Assembly: GCA_016234205.1 (NCBI GenBank)
Contig: JACRGN010000274.1
Span: 1-6,836, forward strand
DNA length: 6,836 bases
From: Nitrospinota bacterium
Lineage (GTDB): Bacteria > Nitrospinota > Nitrospinia > UBA9942
Direction: 5' to 3'
Position numbers and translations under genes: made by a program. How positions within the stretch are numbered: position 1 is the stretch's first letter; every line of letters begins with the position of its first letter. Of the stretch, positions 1 through 5,051 are shown in pieces. The notes below the pieces were generated by a model, which searched no databases, was not told the origin of the DNA, and saw only the letters and a program-made list of their open reading frames with translations.

Positions 1-843
1 GTAAATTCCTTCAGGGATTCAAGGGCAGTTTACATCCAGAATATCTTTAATTTTAAAGATAGGTTTGTATTTTCTGCCGGTGCAAGGATAGAGGAGGGAT
101 TAGGATTCGGCAATGAAGTAATACCAAGGGCATCTGCATCCTATCTTTTTCCATCTACCAATACAAAAATCAAAGGGGCATATGGAAAGGGTATAAAGGC
201 TGCAAGCATCAGACAGCTTTACGACCCCATAGCAGGAAATAGAGACTTAAAACCTGAAAGAAGCGAAAGCTATGAGGCATTTCTTGAGCAAGAGATAAAT
301 AAATTCAAATTCGAGCTTGCATACTTTAATAACCACCTTGATGAACTCATAGAATGGAGGGATACACCTGCCACACCAAAATATATAAATATTGGGAAGG
401 CATGGACAAAGGGTGTTGAGACCGAACTGTCTGGCAGGGATATTTTAGATAGTCTTGATATAAGACTCGGATATACCTATCTTGAAACAAAGGATGAAGA
501 GAGGAATAAACCCCTCCGCTATAGACCAACAGACTACTATTCCTTAGATGCAAGATATAGGGGATTTGACAGGCTTATTCTTGATATATCTTCAGAGTTT
601 GTTGGGGATTCTTATAATCCATATACATTTATGAAAGACTATGATGGAAATAATCTACCCGAAAGAATCCCATCTTACAAATTAGTTAATATAGCTGCAT
701 CATATACAATTACACATCTTTCATTTGAAAAAATTGAATTTCAGCTAAAGGTAAACAATCTATTTAATGAAAATTACAGGGAAATTGGAGGATTCCACAC
801 ACTCGGAATAAATTTCCTTGCAGGAGTTGAGGTGGGGTTTTGA
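1..843 (+). CDS. TonB-dependent outer-membrane receptor, C-terminal barrel (5' end missing)
   Basis: The reading frame is open from the first base and gives 280 residues before TGA. It is the C-terminal part of a TonB-dependent receptor, an outer-membrane beta-barrel that takes up siderophores, cobalamin or similar ligands using TonB/ExbBD energy. Visible hallmarks are alternating amphipathic strands, the barrel motif NRDLKPERSESYE around visible residues 80-92, the late motif VNNLFNENY at 251-259, and a terminal phenylalanine (VEVGF), the outer-membrane assembly signal. The plug domain and TonB box lie outside the window. The overall look is BtuB/CirA-like, but the substrate cannot be read from this part. 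A start at the internal ATG 631 is not credible because the frame is continuous through it with barrel sequence on both sides. The DtxR-FeoA regulator at the other end of the window makes iron a possible ligand, but that is only context. Confidence 0.93.
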   Translation, partial: VNSFRDSRAVYIQNIFNFKDRFVFSAGARIEEGLGFGNEVIPRASASYLFPSTNTKIKGAYGKGIKAASIRQLYDPIAGNRDLKPERSESYEAFLEQEINKFKFELAYFNNHLDELIEWRDTPATPKYINIGKAWTKGVETELSGRDILDSLDIRLGYTYLETKDEERNKPLRYRPTDYYSLDARYRGFDRLILDISSEFVGDSYNPYTFMKDYDGNNLPERIPSYKLVNIAASYTITHLSFEKIEFQLKVNNLFNENYREIGGFHTLGINFLAGVEVGF

Positions 844-931
844 TTTTGTCTCTTGGTACAAGTGAGTTCAATCTATTTAGGAAAAAGGAAAGGAAGAGAC
901 GTTCTAAAAATTGGATTAAAGATAAAGGATA

Positions 932-948
932 CCTAAAATAACTTTAGG
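932..948. repeat. Short inverted repeat upstream of the higB promoter
   Basis: CCTAAA (932-937) and TTTAGG (943-948) form a perfect 6-bp inverted repeat around a 5-nt loop. There is no T-run, so it is unlikely to be an intrinsic terminator for the receptor gene. It lies about 25 bp upstream of the possible -35 of the toxin promoter and could be an upstream regulator site. The rest of 844-971 shows nothing else I can name. Confidence 0.3.
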
Positions 949-971
949 CAAGTAAATCAGAATATTTTATA

Positions 972-1002
972 TTGCCTTATAATATAACTTATATGGTATA
1001 AT
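972..1002 (+). promoter_or_regulatory. Promoter of the higB-higA-wHTH cluster
   Basis: TGGTATAAT at 994-1002 is an extended -10 element (TGn followed by the consensus TATAAT at 997-1002). A weak -35, TTGCCT, lies at 972-977 with a long 19-bp spacer, so recognition would depend mostly on the extended -10. Transcription would start about 7 nt downstream, near 1009, which is the first base of the toxin's GTG codon. Confidence 0.6.
982..994. promoter_or_regulatory. Palindromic operator candidate in the higB promoter
   Basis: ATATAA-C-TTATAT is a perfect 13-bp palindrome lying in the spacer immediately before the extended -10. HigA-type antitoxins typically repress their own promoter by binding short AT-rich palindromes that overlap promoter elements. 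The position therefore fits autoregulation by the downstream Xre protein. The assignment is inferred from position and symmetry only. Confidence 0.5.
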
Positions 1003-1008
1003 CATTTT

Positions 1009-1359
1009 GTGGATTGGATGGTAGAGTTTTATAAAGATACAAATGGTAAAGAACCAGTAGCAGAGTTTTTAAATTCCCTTTCAATAGATGCAAGAGCAAA
1101 GGTAGTTAAGATAATTGATATGCTATCTGATTATGGTGTATTACTCAAAGAACCATATACCAGACAGGTAAAAGATAAAATAAGAGAATTGAGGATTAAA
1201 GACATTCAAGGAGCTATTAGGGTTTTATATTTTACCTTTACAGGAAGGCGTTTTATACTTCTACATGGATTTATAAAAAAGACAGAAAAAACACCTATAA
1301 GAGATATAGAGCTTGCAGAAAAGAGGATGTACGATTTTCTACAAAAAGAAAGGGGGTAA
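1009..1359 (+). CDS. higB: HigB / phage Gp49-family RelE-like toxin
   Basis: This 116-aa protein belongs to the Gp49-like (PF05973) branch of the RelE/HigB toxins, ribosome-dependent mRNA endonucleases. Family features in order are the N-terminal WMVEFYKDTNGKEPVAEFL (3-21), the helical segment 24-44, KIRELRI (57-63), RVLYF (71-75), and the basic strand-turn ILLHGFIKKTEKTP (83-96), followed by a C-terminal helix. The GTG start at 1009 is preferred because family members usually begin a few residues before VEFY. ATG 1018 is the alternative. Neither start has a Shine-Dalgarno sequence, and the predicted transcript begins at about 1009, so translation may be leaderless. The antitoxin gene starts 5 bp after the stop, giving the toxin-first order typical of higBA. 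Basic catalytic-type residues are present (K57, R59, R71, K90, K91), so the toxin looks intact. Confidence 0.9.
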   Translation: MDWMVEFYKDTNGKEPVAEFLNSLSIDARAKVVKIIDMLSDYGVLLKEPYTRQVKDKIRELRIKDIQGAIRVLYFTFTGRRFILLHGFIKKTEKTPIRDIELAEKRMYDFLQKERG

Positions 1360-1364
1360 ATATT

Positions 1365-1679
1365 ATGGGATATGCAAGGGGTAGAACATTAAAAGAATAC
1401 ATTGCAGAGCAAATGAAGAACCCTGCCTTTAAGAAGGCATGGCATGACCTTGATCCTGAATTTGAGCTTTTAGAGAGCTTTATAAAGGCAAGGGAAAAGG
1501 CAGGCGTTACACAGGAGGAGCTTGCCAAAAAGATTGGCACAAAACAGCCTGCCTTATCAAGGCTTGAGAGGGGCGGATTTGGAAAGGCAACAGTGGAGAC
1601 CCTTAAAAAGATAGCGGATGCATTAGATGCAGAACTTATTATAAAATTGCAAGCCAAAAAAAGAAAGGCAGCAGCATAA
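1365..1679 (+). CDS. higA: HigA-type Xre-family antitoxin
   Basis: This 104-aa protein has a single Xre/Cro-type helix-turn-helix at about residues 36-92. Its core, VTQEELAKKIGTKQPALSRLERG (48-70), contains the recognition helix. An N-terminal helical extension (residues 5-35) probably contacts the toxin. In such pairs the antitoxin binds and neutralises HigB and, with it, represses the shared promoter. The palindrome at 982-994 is the likely target. The start at 1365 is set by AGGGGG at 1351-1356, which lies inside the last codons of higB and suggests translational coupling. The protein ends in a basic stretch plus AAA (AKKRKAAA), a tail resembling the Ala-Ala ends recognised by ClpXP. That could fit the usual lability of antitoxins, but it is an inference. 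Confidence 0.9.
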   Translation: MGYARGRTLKEYIAEQMKNPAFKKAWHDLDPEFELLESFIKAREKAGVTQEELAKKIGTKQPALSRLERGGFGKATVETLKKIADALDAELIIKLQAKKRKAAA

Positions 1680-1687
1680 CAGAAGAC

Positions 1688-1972
1688 ATGAAAACTAAAA
1701 AGATAGAAATTGATGCAACTAAATATGAATTATTCTTTAGGGCATTTACAGATAAAAGGTTAGAGGTACTGCGTGTTATAAAAAAGGAGCATTCTTCCTC
1801 TGTTTATGAACTTGCAAATTTCCTTAACAGAAACTTAAAAAATGTATCAGATGATGTTCATTATCTTGCAGGGTTAGGACTTATAGAATTTGAAAAGGCT
1901 AAATCTAACGGCAGGGAGAAGACCATACCTACAGTTGATTACGAAAAGATTTTGTTAGAGATACCTGTATAG
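1688..1972 (+). CDS. Small winged-helix DNA-binding protein, HVO_A0114-like
   Basis: This 94-aa protein matches, by motif recognition, the HVO_A0114-type winged-helix family. The core is FTDKRLEVLRVIKKEHSSSVYELANFLNR (residues 20-48) followed by LKNVSDDVHYLAGLGLIEFE (50-69), then a wing with GREKTIPTVDYEKI (75-88). In this family KNV..DV forms the recognition helix and LGLI the start of the wing. Relatives are commonly paired as antitoxins with DUF6516 toxins, but no such partner is visible here. It starts 8 bp after higA, with only a weak AGAAG ribosome site, and presumably belongs to the same transcript. It may therefore be a third component or an extra regulator of the higBA cluster. Alternatively it is an orphan antitoxin left after loss of its toxin. 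Family call moderately sure; role unknown. Confidence 0.75.
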   Translation: MKTKKIEIDATKYELFFRAFTDKRLEVLRVIKKEHSSSVYELANFLNRNLKNVSDDVHYLAGLGLIEFEKAKSNGREKTIPTVDYEKILLEIPV

Positions 1973-2124
1973 CAGGCTGGTTATCAGGGTATAGGATAAA
2001 ACACGATAAGAATATTACAGATAGGAGCTATGGTAACTCACGAAAAGCTGAAATATATTTCCCTACCTTTCACCCTTTATTCTGCCCGCCAATCTATTTT
2101 CCTTTCTAAGAAATACACCTTTTG

Positions 2125-2418
2125 TCAGTTGTCTTCCATTTCAAATGTCCGATATTCATCTGTATCATAGTCATATACTTCTATTTCAACAGAGTTACCA
2201 CTCTTTTCAATCGATTCCACTTCCACATCCTTATACTCATTATCACTATAATCATAAATTTCTATCGTCTCGTCCTTACGGACTAAATTTCCTTTTTTGA
2301 TTTCTATATAGTCTCCCTTCTCATAATCATAACCATCCCATGCAAATGATATGCGTGGAGAATCGATGTAGCTCATCCAAATTAAAATAACACTACCCAC
2401 TAAAACTATCTTTTTCAT
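2125..2418 (-). CDS. DUF5334-like small exported protein
   Basis: This 97-aa protein has an N-terminal signal peptide: MKK, a hydrophobic core at residues 4-15, and a likely cleavage after SFA at position 26. The mature part is short and acidic, beginning WDGYDYEKGDYIEIKKGNLV (27-46). It contains two related segments, EIYDYSDNEYKDVEVE (53-68) and EVYDYDTDEYRTFEME (80-95), which look like a duplicated beta-hairpin unit. The pattern recalls the DUF5334 family, whose function is not known to me. It lies 48 bp downstream of the nuclease-like gene on the same strand and is probably cotranscribed. GGAAA lies about 10 nt upstream of the start and is a weak ribosome site. The protein most likely acts in the periplasm or outside the cell. 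The acidic-aromatic repeat could bind cations or a partner, but this is speculation. Confidence 0.75.
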   Translation of the reverse strand: MKKIVLVGSVILIWMSYIDSPRISFAWDGYDYEKGDYIEIKKGNLVRKDETIEIYDYSDNEYKDVEVESIEKSGNSVEIEVYDYDTDEYRTFEMEDN

Positions 2419-2466
2419 ATCACATTTCCATTAAAATTTAACTGTCTTGCATATTTGTATTCTCTC

Positions 2467-2787
2467 TTATTCTTTCACCCTTTCTTTAACAACTTTCCTT
2501 CCATAAACATCCTTTGCTACTGTGTCATATTCGTAATTGCCCGAATCAAGTCTTTTTTGTAAATCCTTTGTGGCTTTATCCGAACCAGGCTGACCAATTT
2601 CTGGTGCATTATAATCTCTAAGTCTATAAGACTTTCCTTTATGCTTGAATGTATCTCCATCAATTGCCTTTGCTCCTTTATAAGACTTATAACCACCTGA
2701 ACCCCCTCCTCGTCTTGCGTATGAATCATCCACAGCAAATAAACTTGATAAGATAACAGTAACACTTAGCAGACAAATCTTTTTCAT
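2467..2787 (-). CDS. Minimal staphylococcal-nuclease-like exported protein
   Basis: This 106-aa protein has a signal peptide (hydrophobic 4-18, cleavage after SYA at 24), a Gly/Arg linker (25-33), and then an SNase-like (thermonuclease) core. Residues aligned by eye to staphylococcal nuclease are DGDT at 43-46 (metal-binding Asp region), R55 (Arg35), E63 in NAPE (Glu43), and R97 in DVYGR (Arg87). The catalytic Arg/Glu/Arg set is therefore kept, while the second metal-ligand Asp (Asp40) is Asn60. The protein stops about nine residues after the last catalytic Arg, so the C-terminal VNEALVRQG-type helix of full-length SNases is missing. The sequence beyond the stop does not encode it either, arguing against a recent frameshift. 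A short-chain periplasmic or secreted nuclease, or a non-catalytic nucleic-acid binder, are both possible. The start is supported by AGGCGG 5-6 nt upstream. Confidence 0.78.
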   Translation of the reverse strand: MKKICLLSVTVILSSLFAVDDSYARRGGGSGGYKSYKGAKAIDGDTFKHKGKSYRLRDYNAPEIGQPGSDKATKDLQKRLDSGNYEYDTVAKDVYGRKVVKERVKE

Positions 2788-2830
2788 ATGGCCGCCTACT
2801 ACTCTTTTATAATTACCTCGATATTTGTCT

Positions 2831-2860
2831 ATAATCTATATCTTGTTATAATTTTGTCAA
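2831..2860 (-). promoter_or_regulatory. Promoter of the exported-protein pair
   Basis: Read on the minus strand, a perfect TTGACA (2860-2855) is followed after 18 bp by GATTAT (2836-2831), a 4-of-6 match to the -10 consensus. It faces the nuclease-like gene, whose start is about 45 bp downstream. The -10 hexamer is the weaker element; TAGATT, at 16-bp spacing, is an alternative. Confidence 0.5.
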
Positions 2861-2886
2861 TACTTATTTTTTGAACCAATTATTCC

Positions 2887-2914
2887 TTGACTTCATCTCT
2901 TTGTCTGATAGAAT
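2887..2914 (+). promoter_or_regulatory. Promoter of the MerR-HicB gene
   Basis: TTGACT (2887-2892) and TAGAAT (2909-2914) are separated by 16 bp. A second -10 candidate, TACAAT (2914-2919), would need a 21-bp spacer. MerR-family proteins often act on over-long spacers of 19-20 bp, but I see no convincing dyad in this one. It diverges from the minus-strand promoter at 2831-2860. Confidence 0.45.
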
Positions 2915-2952
2915 ACAATCATGTTTTTATTCATACAAAGGAGGGTTAAATT

Positions 2953-3588
2953 ATGGCATATAATACTAACACCATTATCAAAATAACAGGGCTTACACAG
3001 AGGCAGGTTGACTATTGGGACAGGACACACTTTATTAAACCATCTATCAAAGAGGCATCTGGTTATGGAACTGCAAGGCTTTACTCCTTCAAAGACCTTG
3101 TTCAGTTAAAGGTAGCAAAGACACTTATTGATAAAGGTGTAACACTCCAGAAGATAAGGAAGGCTATCACATATCTAAAAAAGAACTTCCCTGACATAGA
3201 GAAACCACTATCAGAAATGAGATTTTTAACAGATGGAGATACTATCTTTGTATTAACAGATAAAAAAGGGATTATCCTCGATACCCTATCAAAAGGACAG
3301 CTCGTCTTTGCTGTAGCTATAGGGGAATTGATAGAGGAGCTAAAAGGAGAGGTAGAAAAGATAGGCATGGACAGAAGGTATAAAGTATCTGTAAAAGGTA
3401 AACCCTATGATGTTATCCTGCATCCAAATTTAGAGGAAGGTGGCTTTTGGGTAGAGTGTCCATCACTTCCCGGCTGTGCATCACAGGGAGATACAGTAGA
3501 GGAAACCTTAATGATGATTAAAGATGCCATAGAAGGACACCTTGAGGTAATAGCAGAGAAGGGTAAGAAAAGAAGGGTGGCAGCCTAA
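2953..3588 (+). CDS. MerR-HicB fusion antitoxin/regulator
   Basis: This 211-aa protein has two recognisable parts. Residues 5-75 are a MerR-type winged helix: NTIIKITGLTQRQVDYWDRT with the aromatic RQVDYWDR helix, then ARLYSFKDLVQLKVAKTLI and GVTLQKIRKAI. Residues 90-135 are a linker region with VLTDKKGIILD and GQLVFAVAIGELI. Residues 143-200 are a HicB domain: VILHPNLEEGGFWVECPSLPGCASQGDTVEET followed by an amphipathic helix. HicB proteins neutralise HicA toxins and repress their operon, usually through a C-terminal HTH or ribbon-helix-helix. Here the DNA-binding part is instead at the N terminus and of MerR type. The C terminus is KKRRVAA, a possible protease-recognised tail. The start is set by GGAGGG at 2940-2945. 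The toxin gene expected directly downstream is only a stub, while an intact hicA lies 1.2 kb further on. Confidence 0.88.
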   Translation: MAYNTNTIIKITGLTQRQVDYWDRTHFIKPSIKEASGYGTARLYSFKDLVQLKVAKTLIDKGVTLQKIRKAITYLKKNFPDIEKPLSEMRFLTDGDTIFVLTDKKGIILDTLSKGQLVFAVAIGELIEELKGEVEKIGMDRRYKVSVKGKPYDVILHPNLEEGGFWVECPSLPGCASQGDTVEETLMMIKDAIEGHLEVIAEKGKKRRVAA

Positions 3589-3603
3589 TTCGGCAGGCTC
3601 ATT

Positions 3604-3666
3604 ATGGCTGGATTACATAACCTTAAACCTGACAGCCTTCCCCTGACTCTTAAAGAAAGTTTTTAA
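3604..3666 (+). pseudogene. 5' remnant of a hicA toxin gene (20 codons)
   Basis: Fifteen bases after the MerR-HicB stop, ATG 3604 opens a 20-codon frame beginning MAGLHNLKPD and then ending in unrelated residues and TAA. The stretch AGLHNLKPD is identical to residues 4-12 of the intact HicA at 4806-5042. The nine shared codons differ at five bases, all synonymous. The homology stops abruptly after 3633, with no HicA sequence following. This is therefore the start of a former hicA in the expected position next to hicB, cut by a deletion or insertion. It ends directly against GTG 3667 of the next gene, so it may now act only as a small leader frame. Confidence 0.75.
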
Positions 3667-4686
3667 GTGAGCAGTAATATGGCAAAAGAAAAAAAGACCT
3701 CTCATAATTCTTCATTTAGTTTTCTCTTTAGTCATGTAACAAACAGATTGCCAGATAAAATACCTAAAAAACTTGATATTAATAATCCAGAGATATTTAG
3801 AAAGTTTGTAATAAGCACAACTCTCTATCACTGTGTTTATTATGGGGGGAATAATTTAAAAGTTTATCCTGTTACTTACTCAGGACGATGGGATAGTCCT
3901 AAATATGGAAAAGAATTAAAGGACTCATGGAAATTTTTTTATAAAAAGGCTGACCTTAATCATTTAATTCATGTTCTCAGTAACGACCTATTGGATGTAG
4001 GAAAAATAAATAAAAGTATTGATGATAACCAAATAACAAAGGCATTGGAAGATATAATAGATAAACAAACAGGTAAGCCAGCTTATATAATTCCTGAAGT
4101 TGTGCCAAGCGATAAGGTATTGTTACAGTTAATTAGAGACTATCCAGAGGTATTGCATAATCCTGATATTTTGAATAGGTTTATAGAGATTCTTAAGATT
4201 GCACATTGGGGCGGAAATGTATGGTGCATTAAAAAGACCTTTGAAAAAAAACCACAAGGAAAGGAGATTTTAGTTAAAGAGGAAAAAGAAAAAATAAGTA
4301 GGGATAAGATTAGGAATGAGGCATGTAATTTTCTTAAAGATTACTTAATCCCTTTGCACCCCGGAGGGCGAAAGGCACTCTTACCAGATGTTAATTATAA
4401 AATTGCAATTGAATTGATGAAACGATTAGCAAAGCATTTATCTGATAAATTCAAAACAGAATTGAAGCAAATGGATTATGAGGTTGACGACTTATACTCC
4501 AGTGATATTGATACTGCAAATGTTACTCACAATGCCTTGATAAAGTGGGCAAATAATAATGATGAGAGAATCTGTATGCTTTCAATTAATAAGATAAAAT
4601 TGCTTATAAAAAACCCTTCCCAGTTTGTTGATGAGCTTGTTAAATATCATCTACAAATCTCTCCGAAAACTATTAGCCGTTCTTAA
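3667..4686 (+). CDS. Hypothetical protein of unknown function (339 aa)
   Basis: I do not recognise this protein. It is 339 aa from GTG 3667, or 335 aa from ATG 3679. GTGAG at 3667-3671 could serve as a ribosome site for the ATG, so either start is possible. No signal peptide or membrane segment is seen, so it is probably cytoplasmic. It is rich in Lys, Ile and Asn. Visible parts are a polar N terminus (1-30); a Tyr/Trp-rich segment at 51-94 with TTLYHCVYYGG and GRWDSPKYGKEL; helical stretches at 95-130 and 150-180; WGGNVWC at 181-187; a highly charged, coiled-coil-like run at 190-217; HPGGRKALLPD at 231-241; and helices to the end, closing with YHLQISPKTISRS. No kinase, nuclease, HTH or transposase signature is evident. 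It sits exactly where a hicA gene was truncated, suggesting it arrived with that rearrangement or is a new partner of the MerR-HicB protein. Confidence 0.75.
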   Translation: MSSNMAKEKKTSHNSSFSFLFSHVTNRLPDKIPKKLDINNPEIFRKFVISTTLYHCVYYGGNNLKVYPVTYSGRWDSPKYGKELKDSWKFFYKKADLNHLIHVLSNDLLDVGKINKSIDDNQITKALEDIIDKQTGKPAYIIPEVVPSDKVLLQLIRDYPEVLHNPDILNRFIEILKIAHWGGNVWCIKKTFEKKPQGKEILVKEEKEKISRDKIRNEACNFLKDYLIPLHPGGRKALLPDVNYKIAIELMKRLAKHLSDKFKTELKQMDYEVDDLYSSDIDTANVTHNALIKWANNNDERICMLSINKIKLLIKNPSQFVDELVKYHLQISPKTISRS

Positions 4687-4693
4687 ATCACAT

Positions 4694-4717
4694 GGACAAC
4701 TAAAGTGTAAGTTGTCC
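4694..4717. repeat. Perfect 8-bp inverted repeat after the unknown gene
   Basis: GGACAACT (4694-4701) and AGTTGTCC (4710-4717) are exact reverse complements around an 8-nt loop, starting 7 bp after the stop of the 339-aa gene. No T-run follows, so it is a poor intrinsic terminator. It may be a processing or attenuation hairpin, an operator, or a leftover end of a mobile element that brought in the upstream gene. No matching copy occurs near 3634, the other edge of the insertion. Confidence 0.5.
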
Positions 4718-4727
4718 GCATCTAAGA

Positions 4728-4756
4728 ATGACATAAAAAATAAAATCTGAGATAAT
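4728..4756 (+). promoter_or_regulatory. Promoter of the intact hicA
   Basis: ATGACA (4728-4733) and GATAAT (4751-4756) each match the sigma-70 consensus at five of six positions and are separated by the ideal 17 bp. Transcription would start near 4763, leaving a leader of about 43 nt before hicA. The toxin thus has its own promoter, independent of the upstream hicB. Confidence 0.6.
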
Positions 4757-4759
4757 CTC
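4749..4759. promoter_or_regulatory. Palindromic operator candidate over the hicA -10
   Basis: GAGAT-A-ATCTC is a perfect 11-bp palindrome containing the -10 hexamer GATAAT. A repressor bound here would block the promoter directly. The likely candidate is a HicB-type protein, possibly the MerR-HicB fusion upstream, although the same palindrome is not seen at the fusion's own promoter. Confidence 0.45.
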
Positions 4760-4805
4760 CTCAAGTTGCAAAAATAATTTGTAAAAAAGCAATATGGGAG
4801 GATTT

Positions 4806-5042
4806 ATGAAAAAAGCTGGGCTTCATAATCTTAAACCTGATAGGGTTGTAAAAGCATTTATAAGGGCTGGCTGGAAATATGAAGGACAGAAGGGTAGTCA
4901 TGTTAAGCTATCTAAAGAAGGAAACTCAAATATCCTTTCAATCCCTGTGCATAAAGGAAAAACCATAAAACAAGGGCTATTGAGAGACCAGATAAAGAAG
5001 GCAGGTTTAACAGTAGAAGAATTTTTAGAATATTACAGATAA
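4806..5042 (+). CDS. hicA: HicA-family mRNA interferase toxin
   Basis: From ATG 4806 this is a 78-aa HicA/YcfA-type toxin, a small dsRBD-like RNase that cleaves mRNA. Visible features are LKPDRVVKAFIRAGWKYEGQ (9-28); GSHVKL with catalytic-type His32; NILSIPVHKGKTIKQGLL (42-59), the typical IPVH.GK..K.GLL strand-helix; and QIKKAGLTVEEFLEYYR at the end. Length and all hallmarks are normal, so it should be active. I prefer ATG 4806 to the upstream in-frame ATG 4794, because GGGAGG at 4796-4801 would serve 4806 and lies inside the longer frame. The short 4-nt gap also occurs at the kinase gene. No hicB follows; the only HicB domain is in the MerR fusion ending at 3588, so that protein is the presumed antitoxin. 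Its N terminus matches the remnant at 3604. Confidence 0.92.
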   Translation: MKKAGLHNLKPDRVVKAFIRAGWKYEGQKGSHVKLSKEGNSNILSIPVHKGKTIKQGLLRDQIKKAGLTVEEFLEYYR

Positions 5043-5051
5043 AATAATTAC

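Noticed and set aside
631..843. A separate 70-codon gene starting at ATG 631
   Set aside because: The same frame is open from base 1 and encodes continuous beta-barrel sequence across 631.
848..900. GTCTCTT/AAGAGAC inverted repeat as a terminator of the receptor gene
   Set aside because: The arms are separated by 39 nt and no T-run follows, so a stable terminator is unlikely.
1295..1657. 120-codon open frame on the minus strand
   Set aside because: It is a shadow of higA, which has an Xre domain and a proper ribosome site.
1973..2124. A hidden gene or toxin remnant in the gap after the winged-helix gene
   Set aside because: No frame with a ribosome site or recognisable toxin sequence is present; only short AT-rich sequence without a clear terminator.
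3102..3368. 88-codon open frame on the minus strand
   Set aside because: It is antisense within the MerR-HicB gene and has no family features.
4794..4805. hicA start at ATG 4794
   Set aside because: The Shine-Dalgarno GGGAGG lies inside this extension and serves ATG 4806; the added residues MGGF are not HicA-like.
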